64,000 nt of DNA from Actinoalloteichus fjordicus (GCF_001941625.1 NZ_CP016076.1:3038001-3102000); one strand, 5' to 3'; positions 17,291 through 27,170 are shown, counted from the first letter of the stretch. Notes: generated by a model from the letters alone, not told the origin. Made by a program: numbers and translations.

Positions 17291-17313
17291 TCCGCGGACG
17301 CGCGCCGCCGCCC

Positions 17314-18210
17314 TCAGCCGCCTGCGGGCAGGATCGTGCGGAGCACGCCGCGCGGCAGGCCTCGGGGACGCCATTCGCGGGGATAGCCGAGCGACACCTC
17401 CTCGAAGCGGACTCCGTCCTGGTAGGTCGTGCGGGGGATGTGCAGATGTCCGTAGACCACCGCCGCCGCGTTGAATCGGACGTGCCAGTCGGCGGTGAGC
17501 TCGGTGCCGCACCACAGCGCGAACTCGGGATAGCGCAGGATGCGCGTCGGGTGCCGCGTCATGGGCCAGTGATTGATCAGTACGGTCGACGTGCCCTCGG
17601 GCAGCGCGGCGAGTCGCCGCTCGCTCTCGGCGACGCGGGCCCGGCCCCAGGCGTCCAGGCTCGGGTACGGGTCGGGGTGCAGCAGGTACTCGTCGGTGCA
17701 GACCACACCCGCCTCCATGGCCCGTTCCAGCGCCGCCTCCTTGGTCGTCGTGCCCGCCGGCCGGAACGTGTAGTCGTAGAGCAGGAACAGCGGCGCCACC
17801 GTGACCGGTCCGCCCGTGCCCTCCCAGACCGGGAACGGGTCCTCCGGGGTGTGCACGCCGAGGCCTCGACACACCTCCACCAGGTGCCGGTACCGTGCCT
17901 CGCCGCGCAGGGTCACCGTGTCGCCGGGCGGCGTCCACAGGTCGTGGTTGCCCGGCGTCCAGATGACCTCGGCGAACCGGTCTCGTAACAGCCGCAGCGT
18001 CCACTCGACGTCCGCGACGCTGTCGGCGACGTCGCCCGCCACGATCAGCCAGTCGTCCGGGTGGGTCGGTCGAATCGCCTCGACGATCTCGCGGTTCTCC
18101 GCGTGGGTCACGTGCAGATCGCTGGTGGCCAGCAGGCTGCCGCCCGAGGAGACCGTCATCCGGCGACGGGAGCGGTCGGGGTGGACCATGCCCGCCTGGA
18201 CCGGGCGCAT
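17314..18210 (-). CDS. Calcineurin-like metallophosphoesterase
   Basis: This is a 298-residue phosphoesterase. The dinuclear-metal motifs are in order: SDLHVTH (DxH), VAGDVAD (GD), TPGNHDLW (GNHD), NHWPMTRH and YGHLHIPRT (GHxH). The whole core is intact. I prefer the ATG at 18210, which has GAGGGC upstream; an ATG at 18159 would begin directly before the fold (MTVSSGGSLLATSDLH) but lacks a ribosome site. The conserved insert YPSLDAWGRARVAESERRL is shared with actinobacterial relatives of unknown substrate. It lies downstream of the acyl-CoA dehydrogenase gene on the same strand, 272 bp apart. Confidence 0.88.
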   Translation of the reverse strand: MRPVQAGMVHPDRSRRRMTVSSGGSLLATSDLHVTHAENREIVEAIRPTHPDDWLIVAGDVADSVADVEWTLRLLRDRFAEVIWTPGNHDLWTPPGDTVTLRGEARYRHLVEVCRGLGVHTPEDPFPVWEGTGGPVTVAPLFLLYDYTFRPAGTTTKEAALERAMEAGVVCTDEYLLHPDPYPSLDAWGRARVAESERRLAALPEGTSTVLINHWPMTRHPTRILRYPEFALWCGTELTADWHVRFNAAAVVYGHLHIPRTTYQDGVRFEEVSLGYPREWRPRGLPRGVLRTILPAGG

Positions 18211-18482
18211 TCGGCGCCCTCGCGTCGGATTCCTCGGATCATCACTGTCCACCTTCCCGGCCTGCCTGCTGGGTCTGCATGGTCGCCGAGCGAGCATGTC
18301 ACCCCGCCGCGCCGTCAGTCCACTGTGGCGGCCGTGTCGGCGGGAAACGGGGTGCTCGGCGGCCGGTGTTGGCCCGGTGGTCGTCGCGACCGGGCAGCGG
18401 GCCGGACGGACGAGACGGCGGCGGTGCGCCCGGCCTGAGCCGTGGCGCACCGAGCTTCCGGGCGGCCGGAGTAGGCGGGCGG

Positions 18483-19697
18483 TCAGTGTGCGGTGCGGGG
18501 AGCCAGTTCGCGGCGGCCCAGCGAGCGGAGATGGACCTCGTCCGGCCCGTCGGCCAGCCGCAGCGACCGGGCGATGGCCCAGAACCGGGCCAGCGGCAGG
18601 TCCTGGCTGACTCCGGCCGCGCCGTGCAGCTGCACCGCCTTGTCGAGGATCCACTCGACCGCGCGCGGCACGGCGATCTTGATCGCCTGGATCTCGGTGT
18701 GCGCGGCCCGGTTCCCGACGGTGTCCATCAGCCACGCCGCCTTCAACACCAGCAGCCGGGCCTGCTCGATCCGGACTCGCGACTCGGCGGCCCATTCCTG
18801 CACGACGCCCTGGTCGGCCAGCGGCCTGCCGAAGGCGGTCCGCGTCACGGCGCGGTCGCGGACGAGTTCCATCGCTCGTTCCGCCATGCCGATCAGCCGC
18901 ATGCAGTGGTGGATGCGACCGGGACCGAGGCGGGCCTGGGCGATGGCGAAGCCCGAACCCGGCTCGCCGAGCAGGTGGTCGACGGGCACCGCCACATCGG
19001 TGAAGGTGATCTCGGCGTGCCCGCCGTGATCGTCATCGGAATAGCCGAACTGGCTCATGCCCCGGTGGATCTCGACGCCGGGGGTGTCGGCGGGCACCAG
19101 GATCATGCTCTGGCGGTCACGCACCGGGCCGTCCTCGGCGGTGCGGCCCATCACGATCAGCAGCCTGCACTCCGGGTCCATCGCACCGGAGATGAACCAC
19201 TTGTGGCCGTTCACGACCCACTGGTCGCCGCGCCGCGTGATGCTGGTGGCGATGTTGGTCGCGTCCGAGGAGGCGACGTCGGGTTCGGTCATCGCGAAGG
19301 CCGAGCGGATCTCGCCGGCCAGCAGCGGGGCGAGCCAGCGTCGTCGCTGTTCCTCGTTCCCGGCCACGGCCAGGATCTCCATGTTCCCGGTGTCCGGCGC
19401 CGCGCAGTTCAGCGCCTCCGGCGCGAGCCGGGGACTGCGCCCGGTGATCTCTGCGAGCGGCGCGTACTGGAGGTTGGTCAGGCCCGCGCCGTGCTCGCCC
19501 GGCAGGAACAGGTTCCACAGGCCTCGCCGCCGCGCCTCGGCCCGCAGCTCCCGCAGCACCGGCGGCCGCGCCCAGATCGGGCCTCTCGCCTCGTCGGCCT
19601 GGGCCGTGGCCTGCTCCGCCGGGTAGACGAACTCGTCCATGAACGCGAGCAGCGTCGCCCGCAGCTCTTCGGTGCGATGATCGTGCGCGAAGTCCAC
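18483..19697 (-). CDS. Acyl-CoA dehydrogenase (ACAD10/11-like)
   Basis: This is a 404-residue FAD enzyme that introduces a 2,3-double bond into acyl-CoA. It has the FAD/substrate block AFAMTEPDVASSDATN, the second block VNGHKWFISGA, and the C-terminal AVQLHGAAGVSQD. The position of the usual catalytic Glu (YEGT in other ACADs) reads LADGPDEVH, with Asp, as in the ACAD10/11 subgroup. The GTG start has a CAGGAGA site. Its neighbours are an SDR and an aminoglycoside-phosphotransferase-like gene, and in eukaryotic ACAD10/11 the kinase-like and dehydrogenase domains are fused, so this gene neighbourhood suggests handling of 4-hydroxy or otherwise modified acids. Confidence 0.9.
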   Translation of the reverse strand: MDFAHDHRTEELRATLLAFMDEFVYPAEQATAQADEARGPIWARPPVLRELRAEARRRGLWNLFLPGEHGAGLTNLQYAPLAEITGRSPRLAPEALNCAAPDTGNMEILAVAGNEEQRRRWLAPLLAGEIRSAFAMTEPDVASSDATNIATSITRRGDQWVVNGHKWFISGAMDPECRLLIVMGRTAEDGPVRDRQSMILVPADTPGVEIHRGMSQFGYSDDDHGGHAEITFTDVAVPVDHLLGEPGSGFAIAQARLGPGRIHHCMRLIGMAERAMELVRDRAVTRTAFGRPLADQGVVQEWAAESRVRIEQARLLVLKAAWLMDTVGNRAAHTEIQAIKIAVPRAVEWILDKAVQLHGAAGVSQDLPLARFWAIARSLRLADGPDEVHLRSLGRRELAPRTAH

Positions 19698-19829
19698 GAT
19701 GTCTCCTGGCCTCTCGTCTCGGCGGCTGATGGATCTGGGCGGGGTTCGGTCGGGTCCGGACCGATGTCGCCCGGCCTGCGCGGATCGCGGCGGTGGCGCG
19801 GACGGTCGGGTGCGGCGGATCGGGTCGGG

Positions 19830-20609
19830 TCAGCGCAGGGTCACGCCGCCGTCGACGACGAGGGTCTGGCCGGTGATCCAGGACGACTCCTCGGCGGCGA
19901 GGAAGGCGGCGGCGTCGGCGACGTCGGCGGGCACGCCGAGCCTGCCGAGCGGATAGCCCGCCGCCACCTGCGACTCGCGGCCCTCGTACAGGGCGGCGGC
20001 GAACCTGGTCTTGACCACGGCCGGTGCCAGCGCGTTGACCCGGATCTTCGGCGCGAGCTCGACGGCGAGCTGTTCGGTGAGTCGGATCAGCGCGGCCTTG
20101 GACGCGCCGTACACGCCGATGCCGGGCGCGGGCCGCAGCCCGGACACCGAGGAGACGCAGACGATGCGCCCGCCGTGCTCGCCCAGCCAGGCGCGGTGGG
20201 CCTCCTGGACCCAGCCGAGGACCGCGAAGACGTTGACCTCGAAGGTCTTGCGCACCGCTGCCGGTTCGGCGTCCAGCAGCGGCCCGTGCACCGGATTGGT
20301 GCCCGCGTTGTTGACCAGGACGTCCAGCCTGCCGAAGGTCTCGACGGTCGTCGCGACCGCCGCAGTCCGATGCGCCGGGTCGTCGCTGCGTCCCGCCACG
20401 CCGATCGCGTGCTCCGGGCCGCCGAGGCCGGTCACCGCCTCGGCGAGCGACTCGGGATCACGACCGGTGAGGCAGACCCGCGCGCCCTCGGCGACGAGCC
20501 TGCTCGCGATCGCCCGACCGATGCCCCGGCTCGCGCCGGTGATCAGCGCGACCTGCCCGGCGAACCGCCGCGCCTTGATCGGGGTGCCGTCCATTGTCTT
20601 CGGGTCCAT
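19830..20609 (-). CDS. SDR-family oxidoreductase
   Basis: This is a 259-residue classical short-chain dehydrogenase. The cofactor loop TGASRGIGRAIA is at about residues 24-35; then NNAG, the catalytic Ser in VSSVSG, YGASK (Tyr and Lys), and the C-terminal SSWITGQTLVVDGGVTLR. An AAGGAG ribosome site precedes the ATG at 20609. It is probably a 3-hydroxyacyl-CoA or related alcohol oxidoreductase in the catabolic island, given its position between the acyl-CoA dehydrogenase and a second SDR. Confidence 0.92.
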   Translation of the reverse strand: MDPKTMDGTPIKARRFAGQVALITGASRGIGRAIASRLVAEGARVCLTGRDPESLAEAVTGLGGPEHAIGVAGRSDDPAHRTAAVATTVETFGRLDVLVNNAGTNPVHGPLLDAEPAAVRKTFEVNVFAVLGWVQEAHRAWLGEHGGRIVCVSSVSGLRPAPGIGVYGASKAALIRLTEQLAVELAPKIRVNALAPAVVKTRFAAALYEGRESQVAAGYPLGRLGVPADVADAAAFLAAEESSWITGQTLVVDGGVTLR

Positions 20610-21010
20610 TGCCGCTCCTTGACCGTCGGTGCGTTCGCTGCCGTGTCCGTCGACGCTGTCTGGCCGGTCGATGCCGTCGTGGCCACGGCGCTGCCTTCGC
20701 TGTCGACCCTGCCGGCTTCTCGACACTCTGGTGCGGTGTCTTGATCTCCCCGTGCTCGCATCGATCGCCTGCGCGGCATCGACGAGGGCCCGCGCCTGCG
20801 ACTCTCGGCCTCGGCCTCGTCGATCCGCGCGCCGCGCCATACCGCGACCCGCAGGCCGGACTCGCGTCCGATTCGGTGGCGCCTCCCTGACGCGGGCGCA
20901 GGCTTGACCACGGGCTCCCGGTCGGCGTCGGCGGATCGGGGTACCCGACCCGCGCGCGTCGTCGCGGGGCGGCCGAGAACGCTGCGGCGGCGGAGCCCTG
21001 ACACGCCCGC
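20610..21010. other. Intergenic region, no gene seen
   Basis: This is a 401-bp stretch between leftward genes. It is rich in CG-containing short repeats and offers no frame with a ribosome site or recognisable protein. Confidence 0.45.
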
Positions 21011-21813
21011 TCAGCCCTCGGCCCGGAGGGCGACCAGCCGTCGGTGGGCGCGGCGCATCGATCCCAGCCACCGTTCTCGGTCGTCGGCTCGACGGCGTTC
21101 GTACTCGGCGACCCTCGGGTGCGGCAGGATCTGGAACGCGCCGCTGCGTAGGGCCGTCACCACGTCCTCGGCGACCTGCTCGGCGGTGAGGACCTCCCCG
21201 GCGGCGAGCGTGGCGGAGTCCGGACCCGCCTCGTCGAGCATCGGAGTGCGCACGCCCTGCGGCGAGAGGCAGGAGACGGCGACGCCCTCGGCGGGGCAGG
21301 TGATCGCCAGCCATTCGGCCAGCGCCACGGTCCCGTGCTTGGTGACGCTGTAGGGCGCCGAGTCGATGTTGGTCAGCAGCCCGGCGGCCGAGGCCGTCAG
21401 GACGAGCCGCCCGCGGTCCCTGGCGACCATCCTGGGCAGCACGTGCGTGGCGGCGTGGACGTGCGCCAGCACGTGGACCTCCCACGAGGCGGCCCAGTCG
21501 GCGAGATCCCCGAGCCCGCGCCCGCGGGCGATGCCCGCGTTGGAGCACCACACGTCGATCGGGCCGATCTCGGCTTCGAGGCGTTCGACGGCCGTCCCGA
21601 CCGCGTCCCCGTCGGTGACGTCCACTCCAGTGCGACCCCGACCCCGTCGGGCAGCGTCGCGGCCACCTCGGCCGCCGAGTCACCGGCCCGGTCGGCGACC
21701 ACGACGGCGCGGGCACCCTCGGCGGCCAGCCTGCGGGCCAGGGCGGCTCCGATTCCGGATGCGCCGCCCGTGACGACCGCGATCCGATCGTCGATCGAAT
21801 AGGGAGTCGACAT
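21011..21813 (-). pseudogene. SDR-family oxidoreductase with a frameshift
   Basis: The N-terminal part (ATG 21813, [23 protein letters not shown] loop) reads in one frame to VGVALEW and then turns into unrelated sequence. The rest of a classical SDR ([30 protein letters not shown], to the stop at 21011) continues in another frame from about 21625. Restoring one G in the run around 21625-21627 would rebuild a continuous protein of about 266 residues with an expected DVTD strand. Either the gene is recently inactivated or this is a sequencing error. The flanking genes are in the catabolic island. The 204-residue second part alone lacks the cofactor loop. Confidence 0.8.
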
Positions 21814-22418
21814 CGCTGCTTCACCCTCGCCTTCCGTCCCCGCCTGCGATGCGGGCCGTCGCGTCGCCGTCGTGGGCGACTCGGTCTCGTCTGCGATCTC
21901 TCCTCGCGCGGTCACCGGGCTGGTCGCCCGTCGCGGCCGTCCGCTCGCCGGGTCGAGACGGCCTGCCACGACGCAGGCTCCTCGTCGAGACTCCGAGCCG
22001 AGCCGACGTCGCCTGTCGACGGCGCCGAACCACGTTCCCGCTCCGGCAGACCTCCTGCCGAGAGCTGATCGTCGGCTCGGATGAAAGCACGCCTCGTCGG
22101 CCGCGTCTGCCCTCGACGTGATCGTCCGCCTGCCGCGCCGGACCGTCGCCCCTGACGATGCCGAGCGATGTCGTCGCTGGTCCGCACCGTGGACGATCGA
22201 CGAGACCGACGCGCTCGGCGCCGATCGCCTCCGGTGCGACCCGGTGCACCCGCCCAGTCGGCTGCGGTCGACGCTGTGCGCCGTCCCTGCGGTCCGCTCG
22301 CCCCGTCCCCGGTCCGAAGCCGCCGTCGATCGGGCTCCGAGCCCGCCCGCCCAGGCCCGGCCGACCGGGCAGGCCGCGCGACGGGGAGCGCACGGCCGCA
22401 CCCGGTTGAGAGCCGGTG
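21814..22418. other. Intergenic region, no gene seen
   Basis: About 605 bp separate the frameshifted SDR from the kinase-like gene. Open frames here are arginine-rich and featureless. Confidence 0.45.
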
Positions 22419-23522
22419 TCAGACCTGGTCGTGCAACGCGGCGCGTCCCGCCAGTGCCAGCGGCTCGACCAGCTCGCCGATGCCGTCGAAACCGCTGCCC
22501 GCCGTCTGACCGAGCTGATGTCGATAGTGGATTCCCTCCATGATCACCGCGAGCTTGAAGAACCCGAGCCCCACGTACCAGGCGAGACCCTCGACGTCGC
22601 GACCCGACGCCGCGGCATAGCCCTCGACGAGGTCGGACTCGGTGGGGAAGCCGGGGACGGTGGCGGCGTTGACCGGTGCGTTGCCGTCCAGCGGCGCCCG
22701 CCTGCCGTAGACCAGCAGCATCCCGAGGTCGGCGAGCGGATCGCCCAGCGTGGCCATCTCCCAGTCGAGGATCGCCCGCATCCGCTTGTCCGGGCCGAAG
22801 ATCGTGTTGTCCACCCGGTAGTCGCCGTGCACGACGGTGGACGCCTGCGAACGCGGCAGCTCGCGGCCCAGCTCGGCGTGCAGGGCGTCGAGCGTGCCGG
22901 TGGGACGGCTGCGGGAGGATTCGAGCTGCGTGCGCCAGCGCCGGAGCTGGCGATCCAGGAATCCCGCAGGCCTGCCGAAGTCGCCGAGGCCGACCTGTTC
23001 TTGATCGACCGAGTGCAGCGCCACCAGCCGATCCACCAGTTCGCGGCCGATCAGCGCCGCCCCGTCCGCACCGAGGGCCCGCAGCTCGGGCACGTCCAGC
23101 GCGCCGAGGCCGTCGACGAACTCCATGACGAAGAAGGGCGCCCCGACGACGGCCTCGTCCCGGCACAGCAGCAGCGCGTCGGGCACCGGAACCGGCGTGG
23201 CGCGCAGCGCGCTGATCACTCGGAACTCCCGACCCATGTCGTGCGCGGTGGGCAGCACGTGCCCGAGCGGCGGCCTGCGGACCGCCCACCGGCCGCCCGC
23301 CTGGTCCGACACCTCGTAGGTGAGGTTGGACCGGCCGCCCGGCAGCAGTCGCGCCGTCAGCTCGCCCATGACACCGCCCGGCAGTTCTCGGCCGAGGTGC
23401 TCGCGCAGCCGCGCCAGGTGCAGGCCGGGCGGATCGGCCGGGTCTGTTCGCGCGGGGTGCTCGGCGGCCTCGGGATGTGCGGCCCGGCCGGCGGCGGCCT
23501 CGTCTCGCTCGTTCTCGTTCAC
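22419..23522 (-). CDS. Aminoglycoside-phosphotransferase-family (ACAD10/FadE36-like) protein
   Basis: This is a 367-residue kinase-fold protein. The ATP-binding N-lobe contains [13 protein letters not shown] and WAVRRPP; the catalytic loop is [14 protein letters not shown] and the Mg2+ motif [17 protein letters not shown]. This branch of the family usually sits beside acyl-CoA dehydrogenases and SDRs rather than with antibiotic resistance genes, and probably phosphorylates a hydroxyl of an acyl-CoA or hydroxy acid. The GTG start (23522) is weakly supported: its best ribosome site, GGGAGGG, is about 15 nt away. Drug resistance is unlikely. Confidence 0.88.
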   Translation of the reverse strand: MNENERDEAAAGRAAHPEAAEHPARTDPADPPGLHLARLREHLGRELPGGVMGELTARLLPGGRSNLTYEVSDQAGGRWAVRRPPLGHVLPTAHDMGREFRVISALRATPVPVPDALLLCRDEAVVGAPFFVMEFVDGLGALDVPELRALGADGAALIGRELVDRLVALHSVDQEQVGLGDFGRPAGFLDRQLRRWRTQLESSRSRPTGTLDALHAELGRELPRSQASTVVHGDYRVDNTIFGPDKRMRAILDWEMATLGDPLADLGMLLVYGRRAPLDGNAPVNAATVPGFPTESDLVEGYAAASGRDVEGLAWYVGLGFFKLAVIMEGIHYRHQLGQTAGSGFDGIGELVEPLALAGRAALHDQV

Positions 23523-24221
23523 CGTGTCGATGATGGTCCCTCCCCGGTCGATGGGACACCGCGTCCGTCCACGCTCGACGCTGGGCCGTCGGCCCCACGG
23601 CGTCCATGACGATCTTCCGCCCTCCGAACACTCCCCGGCCGCTTCGATCACCCGGCTCGCGCGGCGCTCTCTCGCGCGCCGGCCTCCCGCGCCTGCCGCC
23701 GGTCCTGCACCGCAGGCCCAGACGGGGCCGGGACGGCCGCCGACCAGCCGCCGGAAACCGGGCACCAGAACCAGGACCAGGACACCGTACGACGGCCCGT
23801 CGCCCGGTCTCGCGCAGGCGACGTCGAGCGTCGAGTGTCCCCGGCCGTCCGAGGCCGCCCACGTGATCCTGTGCGCTCTCACACGGCGGTCGGCTGCTTC
23901 CTGGGCGGCTGCCCCGATCTCCTCGGCCGGCCTGGAACGCCTGCGCACCCCGTGTTGTCGTGGTCACACCTTCCGCCCGACGCCGGGCGAGTCGGGGCCG
24001 CCCGCCCCGCGTGTCCGGCGCGGCGGAGCTGACAGCGGCCTGGCGAACAGGGGTCGTGGACCCGGACCCCGTGCGACCAGGGCCGGTGGACACCAAGCCC
24101 CTGACCAGCGGCCATCGGAGGTGAATGAGTGCTCACCGAAACGCTCGACGGCCCGACCCCGGCGACCTGCCGCCGTCGGCCAGGCCAGATCACCCGGGCA
24201 CACCCGACGCGAGGGAGCGAC
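23523..24221. other. Divergent intergenic region
   Basis: About 700 bp lie between the kinase-like gene and the liv ATPase. A GTG at 24129 with a good GGAGGTGA site could start the liv ATPase 31 codons earlier. Otherwise I see no gene or clear palindrome. Confidence 0.45.
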
Positions 24222-25100
24222 ATGAGCGCGACCGCCGAATCGGCGTCGAGCGGCGACGACTCGGCGCTGCTGCGCCTGCGCGATCTCGACGTCACCTACG
24301 GACGGGCCGTCCGGGCGGTCCGCGCGGTGAGCATCGAGGTGCCGCACGGCGCGGTCGTCGCCGTGCTCGGCGCCAACGGGGCGGGAAAGACGTCGCTGCT
24401 GCGGGCCGTCTCCGGCACGCTGCCGCTGCACGGCGGCACGGTGGACGGCGGGCGCATCACCGTCGAGGAGACGGCGTTGACCGGCCGCGACCCGGCGGCC
24501 GCCGTGCGAGCGGGCGTCGTGCAGGTCCCGGAGGGACGGCGGGTCTTCGCCGGACTCACCGTCGCGGAGAACCTCCGCGCGGGCACGCTCGGCCTGCGCG
24601 GTTCCGGCCGAGCGGCCCGGATCTCGACCGCCCTCGACCGGGTGTTCGCCCTGTTCCCGGTGCTGGCCGATCGACGAGGGCAGCGCGCAGGGCTGCTCTC
24701 CGGCGGCGAGCAGCAGATGCTCGCCATCGGTCGCGCACTGATGGCCGAGCCGAGGCTGCTGCTGCTCGACGAGCCGTCGCTGGGTCTGGCCCCGCGCATG
24801 GTCTCGTTGATCGCCGAGGTGATCACCGAGATCAACCGGCAGGGCGTCGGAGTGCTGCTCGTCGAGCAGAATGCCGCGACCGCCCTGCGACTGGCCCGCC
24901 ACGCCTACGTGCTGGACGTCGGGCGGGTGCGCCTGGCGGGCCCCGCCGCGCGACTGGCCGCGACCGACGAGGTGCGCAGGCTCTATCTCGGCGAGGCGCC
25001 CGAGGCGCCGGAGTCGTCCGAGGCCGCCGAGGCGGGGGACGAATCAGCGTCGCCAGCGCCAGACCGGCCGGTCCGCACCCTCCGGCGGTGGCGGCGATGA
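24222..25100 (+). CDS. livF: Branched-chain amino acid-type ABC transporter ATPase (LivF)
   Basis: This is a 292-residue ATPase: Walker A GANGAGKTS, signature LLSGGEQQML, Walker B LLLLDEPSLGLAP, and H-loop region LLVEQNA. The LivF subtype is shown by VPEGRRVFAGLTVAENL and by EQN in place of a longer H-loop. I take the ATG at 24222 (GAGGGAGCGAC site); GTG 24129 with GGAGGTGA is an alternative. The C-terminal tail after YLGEAP is an acidic extension. It overlaps livG by ATGA. With its own permease partner truncated (26032), it probably no longer works in import unless another permease supplies the channel. Confidence 0.92.
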   Translation: MSATAESASSGDDSALLRLRDLDVTYGRAVRAVRAVSIEVPHGAVVAVLGANGAGKTSLLRAVSGTLPLHGGTVDGGRITVEETALTGRDPAAAVRAGVVQVPEGRRVFAGLTVAENLRAGTLGLRGSGRAARISTALDRVFALFPVLADRRGQRAGLLSGGEQQMLAIGRALMAEPRLLLLDEPSLGLAPRMVSLIAEVITEINRQGVGVLLVEQNAATALRLARHAYVLDVGRVRLAGPAARLAATDEVRRLYLGEAPEAPESSEAAEAGDESASPAPDRPVRTLRRWRR

Positions 25101-26035
25101 ACCAGGACACGGCCGCCCCGGGGCCGACCCCGGCGTCGACCGATGCCGGGGCGGAGCGACTCGTCGCCCGCGCCGTGACGGTGCGCTTCGCGGGCCTGCT
25201 CGCCCTGGACGGCGTCGACCTCACGGTGGAGCCCGGCAGCGTGCACGCGCTGATCGGACCGAACGGCGCCGGGAAGTCCACGTTCTTCAACGTCCTGTCC
25301 GGGGTGTGCCCGCCGGACTCGGGGACGGTCCGCTTCGGCGAGAAGGAGCTGACCGGCCGCCCGCCGCACCGCATCGCCGCCCTCGGCGTCGCCCGCACCT
25401 TCCAGAACATCGTGCTGACCAGAGGCACGGTCGCCGAGAACCTCATGCTCGGCAGGCATGTCCTGACCAGGGCAGGGTTCACCGCCACCGCGCTGGGGCT
25501 GCCCGGTGTGGCCCGCGAACAGCGGATTCATCGGGAGCGGGCCAGGGAGATCGCCGACTTCGTCGACCTCGGCAGGCTGTTCCACACGCCGGTCGACCTG
25601 TTGTCCTACGGAGACCGCAAACGGGTCGAGCTGGCCAGGGCGCTGTGCATGGAGCCGAGGCTGCTGCTGCTCGACGAGCCCGTGGCGGGGATGAACACCG
25701 CGGAACGGCAGCGCATGGCCGCCACCATCGCCGAGGTGCGCGCGGCGCTGGGCCTGTCCGTTCTGGTCGTCGAGCACGACATGGGCTTGATCATGCGGAT
25801 CGCCGATGAGGTCACGGTGCTCGACTTCGGCCGTCGGATCGCCTGCGGCACTCCTCGACGCGTCCAGCGCGATCCCGAGGTGATCCGGGCCTACCTCGGC
25901 GCAGGCACCGACGCCCGCCCGGCGGCATCGGCACCGACGCCTGCCGCGCCGAGCAGGCAGGCCGAGTCCCACCCGCCCGAGCCGACGCCGGACCGGGCGC
26001 GGCCGCCCGGCACCGAGGCCGGTGAGGACCGATGA
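25097..26035 (+). CDS. livG: Branched-chain amino acid-type ABC transporter ATPase (LivG)
   Basis: This is a 312-residue ATPase: Walker A GPNGAGKST, Q-loop RTFQNIVL (typical LivG), signature LLSYGDRKRVELA, Walker B LLLLDEPVAGM, and H-loop VVEHDMGLIM. A hydrophilic C-terminal tail of about 45 residues is rich in Pro and Ala. The start overlaps livF by 4 bp (ATGA) and the stop overlaps the livH stub by 4 bp, so the original livF-livG-livH order survives. The intact gene is stranded, because livH and livJ are broken and livM is absent from the window. Confidence 0.92.
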   Translation: MNQDTAAPGPTPASTDAGAERLVARAVTVRFAGLLALDGVDLTVEPGSVHALIGPNGAGKSTFFNVLSGVCPPDSGTVRFGEKELTGRPPHRIAALGVARTFQNIVLTRGTVAENLMLGRHVLTRAGFTATALGLPGVAREQRIHRERAREIADFVDLGRLFHTPVDLLSYGDRKRVELARALCMEPRLLLLDEPVAGMNTAERQRMAATIAEVRAALGLSVLVVEHDMGLIMRIADEVTVLDFGRRIACGTPRRVQRDPEVIRAYLGAGTDARPAASAPTPAAPSRQAESHPPEPTPDRARPPGTEAGEDR

Positions 26036-26340
26036 CCACCCTGGCAGAGGTGCTGCTCACCGGGCTGTCGCTCGGCTCGGTGTATGCGCTGATCGCGGTC
26101 GGCTTCGTGGTGATCTTCCGGGCCTCGGGGGTGATGAACTTCGCCCACGGCTCGCTGCTGCTGTTCGGCGGCTACCTGACCGCCGTGCTGCACGAGCCGC
26201 TCGGCTTCCTCGGCGCGCTGGCCACGGCGGTCCTCGCCTCGGCCGCGCTGGCCGGGCTGATCGAACTGGTCTGCATGCGACGTCGACCCGCCGAGACCCA
26301 CGTGCTGGCGATCGTCACCATCGGCGTCGACATCCTGCTG
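26032..26340 (+). pseudogene. livH: livH fragment, permease N-terminus
   Basis: The first about 102 residues of a LivH permease are clear: MTTLAEVLLTGLSLGSVYAL, FRASGVMNFAHGSLLLFGGY, then ELVCMRRRPAETHVLAIVTI, ending at GVDILL. Full LivH proteins have about 290 residues and eight membrane segments; only about three are left here. After GVDILL the frame continues as unrelated residues, while a second frame 8 bp later resumes the periplasmic binding protein. It is therefore the 5' side of a deletion junction at about 26340. Confidence 0.85.
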
Positions 26341-26347
26341 CGTCGAC

Positions 26348-27109
26348 ATGATCAACGCGGTCGACTACCTGCTGCGGAGCTCGCTGGTCGCCGAGGGCGA
26401 CGCGATCGGGCACGTCTTCTTCGAGAACGAGTACGGCGAGAACGCGCTGAGCGGCTCGACCTTCGCCGCCGAACGCGAGGGACTGACGATCGTCGAGCAG
26501 CGGGTCATGCCCACCGATCAGGACATGAGCGCCCAGGTCACCGCGCTGCGCGAGGCCGGGGTGACCGCCGTGCTGTTCAGCGCCGGTCCCGCACAGACCG
26601 CCTCCTTCGTCGGCGTGGCCGCAGCGAGCGGCTGGGAGGTTCCGGTGATCGGCTCCACCCCCGCCTACGCCTCCCAGCTTCTGGAGACGGCGGCGGCGCC
26701 CGCGCTGGAGGGACTGTTCGTCATGGTCAGCGGCGCACCTGCGGCCTCCAGCGACATCCCCGGCGTCCGCGAGCTGGTCGAGTCCTACCAGTCGGCCTAT
26801 CCGGGCGAGTCCATCGACGGCGGCGTCCTCTCCGGGTACGGCGTGATGGAGTTCCTCGCCGAGGCCCTGCGCATCGCCTGCGACCAGGGCGATCTCAGCC
26901 GGGCGGGCATCATCGCCGCCCACCGGACCCAGGGACTCGTCGAAGGCGACCTGGGCATGGCCATGGACTTCTCCGACCCGAACCGCCCGCCGTCCTTCGA
27001 CTCCTACCTGCTGCGGCCCGAGGTCGGCGCCGACGGCGGGCTGGTCGAGATCGAGTCGGCGAGCCGGGCGCCCGCCGTCGACGACTACACCTTCCCGACG
27101 TCCGGCTGA
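26348..27109 (+). pseudogene. livJ: livJ fragment, binding protein C-terminal two thirds
   Basis: About 253 residues match the C-terminal part of a branched-chain amino acid-type binding protein (Peripla_BP_6): FENEYGENALSGSTFAAERE, TALREAGVTAVLFSAGPAQT, PVIGSTPAYAS, AYPGESIDG, and the end VDDYTFPTSG. The signal peptide, lipobox and first lobe (roughly the first 150 residues of about 400) are missing. A start at the ATG 26348 has no ribosome site. This is the 3' side of the same deletion, which has removed the rest of livH, all of livM and the start of livJ. CGTCGACAT occurs twice around the junction. Confidence 0.85.
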
Positions 27110-27170
27110 ACATGGGGAGGCCGGACGTGCCTCCCGCCGCGACGACCATCCGTCACGAACCGGAGTATCG

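Noticed and set aside
22419-23522. Aminoglycoside resistance enzyme
   Set aside because: The kinase-like fold is right, but the branch and neighbours (ACADs and SDRs) indicate a catabolic role.
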